Positions 42,884 to 51,451 of a stretch of DNA of 64,000 nt are shown here, piece after piece; position 1 is the first letter of the stretch, and each line of letters opens with the position of its first letter. Origin of the DNA: Gammaproteobacteria bacterium (GTDB lineage: Bacteria; Pseudomonadota; Gammaproteobacteria; SZUA-140); the NCBI GenBank assembly GCA_016716465.1, contig JADJWH010000006.1, positions 62,001 through 126,000 on the forward strand, written 5' to 3'. Below the pieces are notes generated by a model that saw nothing but the letters and a program-made list of their open reading frames with translations, had not been told where the DNA came from and made no database searches. Position numbers and translations under genes: made by a program.

Positions 42884-45028
42884 TCAGAACCGGTAGCGGG
42901 AGTTCGCCGTCACCTGCAGACGCTCACCGTATCCACAGTCGGCCCCTTCATAGCGGCACCACGAGATATAGGTCTTGTCGGCGAGATTCTTCGCATCGAG
43001 GCTGAAATCCCAGGGCCCGGTTTCGTACCCGATCATGGCGTCGTACAAGGTGACGGATGGCACCTTCGGCGAGGGACCGCCGCCCAGGTCAAAGCCCAGA
43101 TTATCGCCGGTGTAACGCACACCGAATCCCGCCCGGATCCCGCGGGGGAAGTGATAACTGATCCACGACGACGCCAGCCGCTCCGCCACGAACGGCAGAC
43201 GCTCGCCGGACTCCCCATCCTCGGCGCTGAAGTCGGTGAGATTCACCAGCAGTTCCAGCTGCTCCCACAGCTTCCTCACCTCGAGCTCCCACCCCTCGAT
43301 CACCGCGCCCGTCTGCGTGACGCCGCCGGGCGTCAGGCCGTCGCTGACGCGATTTTCCTGTTCGATGTCGAAGTAGGCGAAGGTGACGGCCAATGCCTGA
43401 TCGCGCGAAAGGTATTTCACCCCCGCCTCCACCTGCTCCCCCGTCGTCGGCTCGAGCGTGTTACCGAATCCGTCATCACCGTTCGGGACGAAGGATTCCG
43501 AGTAGCTGACATACGGGGAGGCGCCCGAATCGAACCGATACATCAGCCCCACGCGCCCGGTCGTCGCATCCGACTCATGCGTCTCATCGGGTCCGCTGAG
43601 ACTGAGCGTCGTATCCTCGGTCTTATCGTGCCGCAAGGCCGCGGTGACGATGGCGCGGCCGATATCGACATGATCGATCAGATAGAAACCGGTCTGTTTC
43701 AGGGCGCTGTCCGCCAGATCCGCCGGCGTGAACCCGGTGGCAAGATTTCCGTACACCGGATTGTAGAGATTGATGGGGCCGCCATCCCCGGAAAAGGTAT
43801 TGTCTCCGTTCCACTGTGCATCCTGATAGTCGATCCCGACGGCCAGCCGGTGCGTCGTAGCGCCGACGTCGACCCCACCCTCCACGCGGGCGTCGAAGGC
43901 GAGCACCTCGGTGTCCCTGTCCACCGCGTAAATCGTCCTTTGCGCCGTGCCGTCGTCCGCGGGCACGGTGGGAATGGATATCCAGTGCTCGCGCGTCTCG
44001 GTGGCGGATTCGGTGGAGCGCAGGATGGACGCGAATTTCCAGTCCTCGTTGATCCGGTGATCGAACATGACGGTCAGATCCTGCCGCTCCCTGTCATAGC
44101 GGTCCCAGCCGGGCTCTCCCACGAAGGTATTGGTGGGTATCTGGCCCAGGGGCGCCGGGTCGATGGTCCCTTTCGAGGGCAGGAACTGTGCGGAAACCTG
44201 GCCCTCCGTTTCCTGCAGGTTCGCCAGCACGGTCAGGGACGTCGCCTCATTGGGCCGCCAGGTGATGGCGGGCGACACCACATAGCCGTCGTCGGCGACA
44301 TGATCCACCTGGGTATCGCTGTCGCGCGTCAGTGCGATCAGACGGTAGAGGAACTTTCCTTCCCGGTCGATCGGCCCGGTGACGTCCGCGGCCACTTGCC
44401 TGCGATCGTAGGAGCCGAGCTGGGCCCAGATCTCCCCCTTCGATTCCGCCTGCGGCACTTTCGAAACGGCGTTGACGATACCGCCGAGCTCGCTTTGGCC
44501 GTATAAAACCGAGGTCGGGCCTTTCAGCACCTCTATGCTTTCCAGGGTGTATATATTGGTGCGTACGTTGTTATAGAACCCGTAGATCGAACGCAGGCCA
44601 TCCTGGTAATTATTCGCGTCGAGCCCGCGCACCGATGTCCAGTCGCCGCGCGTATCGAAACCGTACTGTCCGGCATAAACGCCAGAGGAATACAGCAGTG
44701 CGTCCTGGATGTTTTTCGCCCCACTGTCGGCCATGAATTGCTGGTCGACCACCGTGACCGAAAAAGGTGTTTCCATGACGGGCGCATCGATCTTGCTTCC
44801 CTCCGCCTTGCGGGACGCCGTCTTTTCGATGATCGAACCGCCTTGCTGACCGTCCGCCTCCACGGTCACTTCCTCGAGAATCACGGCATCCTCATCGGCG
44901 GAATACGCGCCCGGCGCGAACAGCAAGGACGCTGTCGCGGACAGCGCCAGCACCCCCGCCGACAGCGGCCTGAACTTGAAGCCTGTTATCGTTTTTGACG
45001 ACTGATATCGCTGCGAATGCATGTACAT
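42884..45028 (-). CDS. TonB-dependent siderophore receptor
   Basis: 714 residues from ATG 45028, which has GGGGAGG six bases upstream. Signal sequence to about residue 43, a TonB-box-like segment (DAVILEEVTVEADG), a plug domain (PFSVTVVDQQFMADSGAKNI; SIEVLKGPTSVLYGQSELGG) and a 22-strand barrel ending in ...QVTANSRYRF with the terminal aromatic. It imports a ferric siderophore across the outer membrane using TonB energy; the ligand is unknown. A Fur-type box lies 342 bp upstream, so repression by iron is expected. No siderophore synthesis genes are nearby. Confidence 0.93.
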   Translation of the reverse strand: MYMHSQRYQSSKTITGFKFRPLSAGVLALSATASLLFAPGAYSADEDAVILEEVTVEADGQQGGSIIEKTASRKAEGSKIDAPVMETPFSVTVVDQQFMADSGAKNIQDALLYSSGVYAGQYGFDTRGDWTSVRGLDANNYQDGLRSIYGFYNNVRTNIYTLESIEVLKGPTSVLYGQSELGGIVNAVSKVPQAESKGEIWAQLGSYDRRQVAADVTGPIDREGKFLYRLIALTRDSDTQVDHVADDGYVVSPAITWRPNEATSLTVLANLQETEGQVSAQFLPSKGTIDPAPLGQIPTNTFVGEPGWDRYDRERQDLTVMFDHRINEDWKFASILRSTESATETREHWISIPTVPADDGTAQRTIYAVDRDTEVLAFDARVEGGVDVGATTHRLAVGIDYQDAQWNGDNTFSGDGGPINLYNPVYGNLATGFTPADLADSALKQTGFYLIDHVDIGRAIVTAALRHDKTEDTTLSLSGPDETHESDATTGRVGLMYRFDSGASPYVSYSESFVPNGDDGFGNTLEPTTGEQVEAGVKYLSRDQALAVTFAYFDIEQENRVSDGLTPGGVTQTGAVIEGWELEVRKLWEQLELLVNLTDFSAEDGESGERLPFVAERLASSWISYHFPRGIRAGFGVRYTGDNLGFDLGGGPSPKVPSVTLYDAMIGYETGPWDFSLDAKNLADKTYISWCRYEGADCGYGERLQVTANSRYRF

Positions 45029-45168
45029 CGAAAGCCTCCCCAATGAATACCCCGTTGATCAGCACCGCCGCTGAACGGCGGGCCATGGAACTGCGGCGAG
45101 ATCAGGCGGTATAGAGGCGAAACGGCCCGTGCGCGCCGAAACGGCGCGGGGGTCATCTGCGAATACAA
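44986..45168 (-). CDS. Possible upstream ORF overlapping the TonB receptor start
   Basis: A 60-codon frame begins MLYSQMTPAPFRRARAVSPL at ATG 45168, with GGGAGG five bases upstream. It ends at 44986, 43 nt inside the receptor gene in another frame. It passes through the receptor's ribosome site, so its translation could gate receptor translation, as uof does for fur in E. coli (analogy only). The peptide is not recognisable and may be chance. Confidence 0.25.
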   Translation of the reverse strand: MYSQMTPAPFRRARAVSPLYRLISPQFHGPPFSGGADQRGIHWGGFRCTCIRSDISRQKR

Positions 45169-45369
45169 CATCGGGACCTCCCTGACAGAGATGCCCAACC
45201 TGATATCGCTATCACTGGCTGGCTGTCTCCGCCGGAGGCAGATTGGCTGGCTGTCCGTTCGCGCGCGGAATCCGCGACACCGGGACGGACTATGTGGTCA
45301 AAATCAACTTGCCTTTGCTTGTAACACGACACCAGTGTATGGAAACACTCGCGCGCGCCGGACTATTAT

Positions 45370-45390
45370 GAATGATAATAATTATTATTC
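45370..45390 (-). promoter_or_regulatory. Fur box overlapping promoter of the TonB receptor
   Basis: A 21-bp near-perfect inverted repeat built from AATGATAAT and ATTATTATT, close to the Fur consensus GATAATGATAATCATTATC. On the minus strand it fills the spacer between TTGAAT (-35) and CATAAT (-10). The transcript would run towards the receptor with a leader of about 320 nt. Confidence 0.8.
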
Positions 45391-45530
45391 AAGTCCCAAA
45401 GGAAAATGATACGACGCTGACTCGCGGGCTCGATCTCCCGCCGCGCAGGACCCGGAGAAGTCCCGGTGGAGGTGGACACGGCTGAAACCCCGGCGCCCCC
45501 TGTCGCGCCGGCGCCGGGCGGTCGACGGAA

Positions 45531-45557
45531 ATAAAAAAACCCGCGGTGAGCGGGTTC
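45531..45557 (-). terminator. Rho-independent terminator of the tRNA cluster
   Basis: Stem AACCCGC (45538-45544) with GCGGGTT (45550-45556), loop of 5 nt, followed on the minus strand by TTTTTTT. It lies 36 bp beyond tRNA-Lys. Confidence 0.88.
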
Positions 45558-45592
45558 TTCAGGGTTTCCAGGATCTCAAAAAACCACCATAT

Positions 45593-45668
<76 letters not shown>

Positions 45669-45729
45669 TGATTACAAGCTTAGGACGGAAACCGCCGGAC
45701 ACCCGCGCGATACCTGTCACTCAATAAAA

Positions 45730-45806
45730 TGGGGTGAACGATGGGGATCGAACCCACGACAACCGGAATCACAATCCGGGGCTCTACCGACTGAGCTACG
45801 TTCACC
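45730..45806 (-). tRNA. tRNA-His(GTG)
   Basis: Reverse strand begins GGTGAACGTAGCTCAGTCGG, including the extra G-1 expected for tRNA-His. Anticodon loop TTGTGAT (anticodon GTG), CCA encoded, 77 nt. Confidence 0.95.
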
Positions 45807-45844
45807 ATCATTCATTCCGGCAGCGCCATCTCACGGCACGAAAA

Positions 45845-45921
45845 TGGCGCGCCCGGCAGGACTCGAACCTGCTACCCTCGGCTTAGAAGGCCGATGCTCT
45901 ATCCAGATGAGCTACGGGCGC
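45845..45921 (-). tRNA. tRNA-Arg(TCT)
   Basis: Reverse strand begins GCGCCCGTAGCTCATCTGG. Anticodon loop CTTCTAA in stem CGGC/GCCG (anticodon TCT), CCA encoded, 77 nt. Confidence 0.95.
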
Positions 45922-45982
45922 AGGCTGAGGCACCACCCTGATCCATCCGTACCACCGGTGCCTGGCTGCCGGCGTATCTGTT

Positions 45983-46059
45983 TGGTCGGGGTAGAGGGAT
46001 TCGAACCCCCGACATCCAGCTCCCAAAGCTGGCGCGCTACCAGACTGCGCTATACCCCG
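45983..46059 (-). tRNA. tRNA-Pro(TGG)
   Basis: Reverse strand begins CGGGGTATAGCGCAGTCTGG. Anticodon loop TTTGGGA in stem CAGC/GCTG (anticodon TGG), CCA encoded, 77 nt. First of the Pro-Arg-His-Lys cluster. Confidence 0.95.
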
Positions 46060-46165
46060 TAGTACCGGGGTGTGAGCATAACGGGGTCGCCCGGCCGCCG
46101 CAAGGATGGGGATGATACGCCGTAGCCCACGGCGCGTCAAACCTCCACGCGGCCGCGTGGCCGTG

Positions 46166-47302
46166 TCACTCGACCGTTGTCAGCGCGCGCCGGGCGATCA
46201 GCAGGGCCGCCGCGGCGAGCGCGGCGGCGGTCAGGAACGCCGCCGTCGCCCCGCCGCCCGCGGCGCCCCACAGATAGCCGGCATACAGGCTCCCCACCGC
46301 GCCGCCCGCCCCGAAGCTCAGGCTGCTGTAGAGTGCCTGGCCGCGACCCTGGTGACGACCGGTGAAGGACTTGTGGATCAGGGTGATGGCCACGGCATGG
46401 TAGACACCGAAACTGGCGGCGTGCAGCGTCTGCGCAAAGACCAGCGCCGCGAGACTGTCGACGAAATACGCGATCAGCAGCCAGCGCAGCACGGTCAGTG
46501 CCAGGCTCGCCAGCAACAGGCGGCGCGCACCGAAGCGCGGCAACCACCGGTGCATCAGCATGAACACCGCGACCTCGGCGATCACGCCGAGCGCCCATAA
46601 CTGTCCGATCAGCCAGCGCGCGTAGCCATGCTCCTCCAGATAAATGGAATAAAAGCCGTAGTACGGCCCGTGGCTCGCCTGCATCAGGAAACACACCAGC
46701 AGCAGCGTCGCCACCTGCGGGCGGCGCAGCACCTCCCACAAACGGGTGCGCTCGTGATGCGCCGGCTCGATGTGCTGATCCGGCACCAGCAGTGTGGAGA
46801 TCCAGATCGCCGCGTACAGCGCGACGAGCACCCAGGGCAGCAGGCCCGCGTCATAGCGTCCGAGCAGCGGACCGAGCGCGGCCACGGCGGCGATGAATCC
46901 GATCGAGCCCCACAGCCGGATGCCGCTGTAGCGATGGGAATCCGCGCCGAGCCGGCTCATGGTCACCGCCTCGAACTGCGGTAGCGCCGCGTTCCAGAAA
47001 AAACTGAACAGGACCATCACCCCCGCCATCCACCAGAAGCCCTGGCCGAAGAACACGCCGCAGAAGGCGATCACCGCCAGCAGCGACGCCGAGCGCACCA
47101 CCGCCATGCGCCGCCCGGTGTGGTCGGCGATCCAGCCCCAGAGGTTGGGCGCGACGATCTTGGTCGCCATCAGCAGGGCGAGCAACTCACCGATGTCGCC
47201 CGGGGAAAAACCGAGCGACTTGAGATAGATCCCCCAGTACGGCAGCAGCGCGCCGAGGGCGGCGAAATAGAACAGATAGAAGCCGGAGAGACGGAAGTAC
47301 AT
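46166..47302 (-). CDS. MFS transporter (HcaT/PPP-family-like)
   Basis: 378 residues, about 12 membrane helices. It resembles the phenyl-propionate permease group (HcaT/YcaD-like): an N-terminus FYLFYFAALGALLPYWGIYL, the motif LNLWGWIADHTGRRMAVVR-like region (PNLWGWIADHTGRRMAV), and ASHGPYYGFYSIYLEEHGYA. These transporters are often annotated as 3-phenylpropionate/nucleoside-type permeases without proof, so substrate is unknown. It is 82 bp downstream of aroC on the same strand, with a heptamer repeat between them. Confidence 0.85.
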   Translation of the reverse strand: MYFRLSGFYLFYFAALGALLPYWGIYLKSLGFSPGDIGELLALLMATKIVAPNLWGWIADHTGRRMAVVRSASLLAVIAFCGVFFGQGFWWMAGVMVLFSFFWNAALPQFEAVTMSRLGADSHRYSGIRLWGSIGFIAAVAALGPLLGRYDAGLLPWVLVALYAAIWISTLLVPDQHIEPAHHERTRLWEVLRRPQVATLLLVCFLMQASHGPYYGFYSIYLEEHGYARWLIGQLWALGVIAEVAVFMLMHRWLPRFGARRLLLASLALTVLRWLLIAYFVDSLAALVFAQTLHAASFGVYHAVAITLIHKSFTGRHQGRGQALYSSLSFGAGGAVGSLYAGYLWGAAGGGATAAFLTAAALAAAALLIARRALTTVE

Positions 47303-47360
47303 TACCGGGCAAGGGGTGAAGCGTGAAGAGCGATGCGGAGACCGTCTTGAGATCTATTAC

Positions 47361-47388
47361 GCCTCACACCTCACGCCTCGCGCCTCAC
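47361..47388. repeat. Four tandem 7-bp units (GCCTCAC variants)
   Basis: GCCTCAC, ACCTCAC, GCCTCGC, GCCTCAC in exact register across 28 bp, running into the aroC stop codon (47385-47387). The nearby 47318-47335 has the related GTGAAGCGTGAAGAG. Confidence 0.6.
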
Positions 47389-48491
47389 TTCCCGGACGTC
47401 GAGGCCGGTATCACCGGGGTCCCGGAGCGGACATCGAGATTCTGCGCGCGATGCCGCAGCACATGGTCCATCAGGACGATGGCGAGCATGGCCTCCGCGA
47501 TCGGCGTCGCGCGGATGCCGACGCAGGGGTCGTGGCGGCCCTTGGTCTCGATCTCGACCGGATCTCCGCGCAGGTCGACGGTGCGTCCGGGCAGGCGGAT
47601 GCTTGAGGTCGGTTTCAGCGCGATGCTCGCGACGATATCCTGCCCGCTCGAGATGCCGCCGAGGATCCCGCCGGCGTTGTTGCCGAGGAAACCCTGCGGG
47701 GTGATCTCGTCGCGGTGCTCGCTGCCGCGCTGCTCGATGGAGGCGAAACCGGCGCCGATCTCGACGCCCTTCACCGCGTTGATACTCATCAGGGCATGCG
47801 CGATATCGGCGTCCAGGCGGTCGAACACCGGCTCGCCGAGCCCCGGCATCACCCCGCTCGCGACCACGTTGATACGGGCACCGATCGAATCGCCCGACTT
47901 GCGTAGCGCATCCATGAAGGCCTCCATCTCGGCGACCCGGTCGGCATCGGGACAGAAGAACGGGTTGCGCTCCACCTCGTCCCAGTCGAAACGCGCCGGC
48001 CGGATCGGGCCGAGCTGGGCCAGATAGCCGCGGATCTCGATGCCGTAACGCGTCCGCAGGTACTTCTTCGCGATGGCGCCGGCGGCGACCCGCATCGCGG
48101 TCTCGCGCGCCGAGGAACGCCCGCCGCCGCGATAGTCACGGACGCCGTACTTCTGCTGATAGGTGTAGTCGGCGTGACCGGGACGGAAGCGGTCCATGAT
48201 CTCGGAGTAATCCTTCGAGCGCTGGTCCTGATTCTGGATCAGCAGCCCGATCGGCGTGCCGGTGGTGCGTCCCTCGAATACGCCGGACAGGATCTGCGCC
48301 AGATCGTCCTCGCGGCGCTGGGTCACATGGCGCGACTTGCCCGGCTTGCGACGGTCGAGGTCGTGCTGGAGATCCTGCTCGGACAACTCCAGTCCCGGCG
48401 GACAGCCGTCGACGATGCAGCCGAGCGCGGGCCCGTGGCTCTCGCCGAAGCTCGTCACCGTGAACAGCCTGCCGATGGAGTTGCCTGACAT
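47385..48491 (-). CDS. aroC: Chorismate synthase
   Basis: 368 residues. It converts 5-enolpyruvylshikimate-3-phosphate to chorismate using reduced FMN, the last shared step to aromatic amino acids and folate. Signature motifs are present: FGESHGPALGCIVDGCPPG, SGRSSARETAMRVAAGAIAK-like region (GGGRSSARETAMRVAAGAI), and FLGNNAGGILGGISSGQDIV. Normal length. The C-terminal stop lies in the tandem heptamer repeat. Confidence 0.97.
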   Translation of the reverse strand: MSGNSIGRLFTVTSFGESHGPALGCIVDGCPPGLELSEQDLQHDLDRRKPGKSRHVTQRREDDLAQILSGVFEGRTTGTPIGLLIQNQDQRSKDYSEIMDRFRPGHADYTYQQKYGVRDYRGGGRSSARETAMRVAAGAIAKKYLRTRYGIEIRGYLAQLGPIRPARFDWDEVERNPFFCPDADRVAEMEAFMDALRKSGDSIGARINVVASGVMPGLGEPVFDRLDADIAHALMSINAVKGVEIGAGFASIEQRGSEHRDEITPQGFLGNNAGGILGGISSGQDIVASIALKPTSSIRLPGRTVDLRGDPVEIETKGRHDPCVGIRATPIAEAMLAIVLMDHVLRHRAQNLDVRSGTPVIPASTSGK

Positions 48492-48553
48492 GCGCGCTAT
48501 TGTAGCGGGTAAACGCGGCGCCGTCTTGCCTCCGGCGCCGGGAAAATGAAGAC

Positions 48554-49942
48554 TCAGATGACCCGGGAGTAGCGCCGCTCGCCGCCGCCGCGCAGATAGC
48601 GATCGAACACCATGCAGATGTTGCGGATCAGCAGGCGGCCGACCGGGCGCACAGCGATCCGGTCGGTGCCGAGGTCGAGCAGGCCGTCCGCCGCCATCGC
48701 CTCGAGCTCGGCGAGCTCGGCCGCGAAATACGCCGCGAAGTCGATGCCGAACTCACGCTCGAGCGCCCGCATGTCGAGCTCGAAATGACAGATCAGGCGC
48801 GTGATCACCTCGCGCCGAAGCCGGTCGTCGGCATCGAGACGGATGCCGCGATAGACGGGCAAGCGACCTTCCGCGAGCCGCTGCTGATACTCGTCCAGCT
48901 CCTTGACGTTCTGGGCGTAGCAGTCGCCGACCATGCCGATCGAGGTAACGCCGAGGCCGATCAGGTCGCAATCGGCGTGGGTGGAATAGCCCTGGAAGTT
49001 GCGGTACAGCGTGCGTTCGCGCTGCGCCACCGCGAGCTCGTCCTGCGGCCGCGCGAAGTGATCCATACCGATGTAGACATAGCCCGCGGCGGTGAGCCGG
49101 TCGATGGTCGCGTGCAGGATGGCGAGCTTGTCGGCCGGCGGCGGCAGATCCTCCGCCCTGATGCGGCGCTGCGGCGCGAAGCGCTCGGGCAGGTGGGCGT
49201 AATTGAACACCGACAGGCGGTCCGGCCCGGCGGTGATCACCGTGTCGAGGGTGCGCAGGAAACTCTCCCGGCTCTGGAACGGCAGGCCGTAGATCAGATC
49301 GATGCTGACCGAATGAAAGCCGGCGGCGCGCGCCTGGTCCAGCACGGCGAAGGTCTCCGCCTCGCCCTGCAGGCGGTTGACCGCGCGCTGCACGCGCTCG
49401 TCGAAGTCCTGCACGCCCATGCTCATGCGATTGAAGCCGAGCTCGCGCAGCAGGGAGACGGTGTCCGGTTTCACCTCGCGCGGATCGATCTCGATGGAAT
49501 ACTCGCCGCGATCGTCATCGCGCAGCGTGAAATGCTCGCGCGTCGCCCGCATCAGCGCGCGCATCTGCTCGTGGCTGATGAAGGTCGGCGTGCCGCCGCC
49601 CCAGTGCAACTGGTTCACCGTGCGGGCGCGGCCGAACAGCTCGCCCTGCAGCGCGATCTCGCGGTGCAGGGCCTCCAGATAGGGGATGGCGTGCGCGCGG
49701 TTCTTGGTCGCGATCTTGTTGCAGGCGCAGTAGAAGCACAGCGTGTCACAGAACGGGATATGGAAATACAGCGACAGCGGCCGCACGACCGCCTCGGCGC
49801 GGGTGGCCGCGGCGCAGGCGCGGTAATCGTCCGCGCCGAAACCGTTATGGAAACGGTCCGCCGTCGGATAGGAGGTGTAGCGCGGCCCGCTCCGGTCGTA
49901 GCGCGCGATCAGGCCCTCGTCGATGGACAGCGATTGATCCAT
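48554..49942 (-). CDS. hemN: Oxygen-independent coproporphyrinogen III oxidase
   Basis: 462 residues. Radical-SAM enzyme that decarboxylates coproporphyrinogen III to protoporphyrinogen IX under low oxygen. The cluster motif is CDTLCFYCAC (C-x3-C-x2-C), following YFHIPF, with the SAM GGG motif HWGGGTPTF after it. The length (about 460) and N-terminal extension (RYTSYPTADRFHNGF) mark true HemN rather than HemW. Often Fnr-controlled; I see no Fnr site I would defend. Confidence 0.96.
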   Translation of the reverse strand: MDQSLSIDEGLIARYDRSGPRYTSYPTADRFHNGFGADDYRACAAATRAEAVVRPLSLYFHIPFCDTLCFYCACNKIATKNRAHAIPYLEALHREIALQGELFGRARTVNQLHWGGGTPTFISHEQMRALMRATREHFTLRDDDRGEYSIEIDPREVKPDTVSLLRELGFNRMSMGVQDFDERVQRAVNRLQGEAETFAVLDQARAAGFHSVSIDLIYGLPFQSRESFLRTLDTVITAGPDRLSVFNYAHLPERFAPQRRIRAEDLPPPADKLAILHATIDRLTAAGYVYIGMDHFARPQDELAVAQRERTLYRNFQGYSTHADCDLIGLGVTSIGMVGDCYAQNVKELDEYQQRLAEGRLPVYRGIRLDADDRLRREVITRLICHFELDMRALEREFGIDFAAYFAAELAELEAMAADGLLDLGTDRIAVRPVGRLLIRNICMVFDRYLRGGGERRYSRVI

Positions 49943-50001
49943 GCCTTTCCCCCATTGGATGAAAGGCCATTATACGCGACGGACGGGACGGGCGGAACGG
50001 C

Positions 50002-51267
50002 TCAGAGCCCGCCGCGCAGACCACGTCCCTTCTCGATATCGACGAAATAGAGCAATACCGCCCCCAGCGCGAACAGCACCAGCAACGCCAGCACCGAAAA
50101 GCGCGCGCTTCCGGTCAGCAGCGCGACCCAGCCCATGGCGACCGGGCCGATCACGGTCGCGAACTTGCCCAGCATGTTGTAGAAGCCGAAGAACTCGGCG
50201 GTCTTGTCCGGCGGGATCAGGCGCGCGTACAGCGCCCGGCTGAGCGACTGGATGCCGCCCTGCACCAGGCCGATCACCACCGCGATCTGGTAGAACCCGG
50301 CCACGGTCTCGATGAATGCCGCCCACACCGTCACCCCCATGTAGACGGCGATCGCGATGAAGATGCCGCTCTTGGCGCCGAAGCGCTCGCCGATGCGGCC
50401 GAAGACGATCGCGGCCGGAAAACCGACGAACTGGGTGATCAGCAGCGCGGTGATCAGGTCGTTGGAGTTGAAACCGAGCGCGAGCCCGTAGTCGACCGCC
50501 ATGCGGATGATGGTGTCGACGCCATCGATATAGAGCCAGTAGGCCGCGAGGAACAGCATCACCACGCGCAACTGGCGCAGGTGATGAAAGGTCTCCGCGA
50601 GCTGGCGCAAGCCCGCGCGTACCGCCGCGCCGACCGAGCCGGTCTGCGCCGGCGCGGTCTCACGCACGAACAGCAGCACCGGCAGCGAGAACACCATCCA
50701 CCACACCGCCACGATCACGAAGGAGAGCCGCACCACCTGCGCCCCGTCGTCGAAGCCGAAACGCTGCGGAAACACCGCCATCGCGACCAGCACGGCGAAC
50801 AGCAGTCCACCGCCGAGATAGCCGAGGGCGTAACCCCAGGCCGACACGCGATCGAAACGGTCCTCCGTCGCGACCTCGACGATCAGCGCGTCATAGAACA
50901 GGTTGCCGCCCATGAAGCCGAACGTCGCGACGGCATAGAACGCGACGGCGGCGATGTACGCGCCCTGCGTCACCAGATACAGCGAGGCCGTCGCGCTCAC
51001 GCCGATCACGGTGAAGAACAGCAGCAGGCGCTTGCGCGCCCCGGCGCGGTCCGCGATAGCGCCCAGCACCGGGGCGCACAATGCGATCACGATGCTCGAG
51101 ACCGAATTGCCGAGGCCAAGCGCAAAGGTGCTCTCCGCCGGCGCCAGGCCTGCAGCCCAGTACTGTTTGAAGAACACCGGAAAAAATCCCGCCATCACCA
51201 CGGTCGCATAGGCGGAATTGGCCCAGTCGTAAAAGGCCCAGGAGAGAATTTTGCGGTCCACCGCCAT
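50002..51267 (-). CDS. MFS transporter, UMF1/Atg22-like
   Basis: 421 residues, about 12 membrane helices. N-terminus KILSWAFYDWANSAYATVVM is the hallmark of the UMF1 family related to the fungal vacuolar effluxer Atg22. Other features: PVLGAIADRAGARKRLLLFF and a second-half motif QGGIQSLSRALYARLIPPDK. Substrate unknown; amino-acid export is proposed for eukaryotic relatives. Located between hemN and a palindromic repeat cluster. Confidence 0.88.
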   Translation of the reverse strand: MAVDRKILSWAFYDWANSAYATVVMAGFFPVFFKQYWAAGLAPAESTFALGLGNSVSSIVIALCAPVLGAIADRAGARKRLLLFFTVIGVSATASLYLVTQGAYIAAVAFYAVATFGFMGGNLFYDALIVEVATEDRFDRVSAWGYALGYLGGGLLFAVLVAMAVFPQRFGFDDGAQVVRLSFVIVAVWWMVFSLPVLLFVRETAPAQTGSVGAAVRAGLRQLAETFHHLRQLRVVMLFLAAYWLYIDGVDTIIRMAVDYGLALGFNSNDLITALLITQFVGFPAAIVFGRIGERFGAKSGIFIAIAVYMGVTVWAAFIETVAGFYQIAVVIGLVQGGIQSLSRALYARLIPPDKTAEFFGFYNMLGKFATVIGPVAMGWVALLTGSARFSVLALLVLFALGAVLLYFVDIEKGRGLRGGL

Positions 51268-51297
51268 GTTTTTTCCTTCTACTCTCCAGCATGCACC

Positions 51298-51430
51298 GGG
51301 GACGAATTTAAATCTGTCACCTTACTACCCGGTATGGGGACGGATTTGAAATCGTCCCCGGATCGCGAAATGCTAAATGGGGACAGATTTATAAATCTGT
51401 CCCCTACTCACTGGTAATTCTGTCCCCATA
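51298..51430. repeat. Cluster of GGGGACAG-type palindromic repeats
   Basis: A 26-bp perfect palindrome at 51379-51404 (half-site GGGGACAGATTTA). Two diverged copies lie at 51298-51321 and 51336-51359, and a half-copy (ATTCTGTCCCC) at 51417-51427. It lies between prmB and the MFS gene. REP-like; no transposase is adjacent. Confidence 0.85.
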
Positions 51431-51451
51431 CTCCCTAGACATCCCCGCTCC

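Larger units (their letters stand above)
45029..45592. other. Gap between TonB receptor and tRNA cluster
   Basis: 564 bp. It holds the long receptor leader with a possible upstream ORF, a direct repeat TGGCTGGCTGTC (near 45216-45255), the Fur box and promoter, a GC-rich stretch with no recognised feature, and the tRNA terminator at 45531-45557. Confidence 0.5.

Noticed and set aside
45029..45360. Cobalamin riboswitch in the TonB receptor leader
   Set aside because: No B12-box-like sequence is visible, and the Fur box fits siderophore rather than B12 control.
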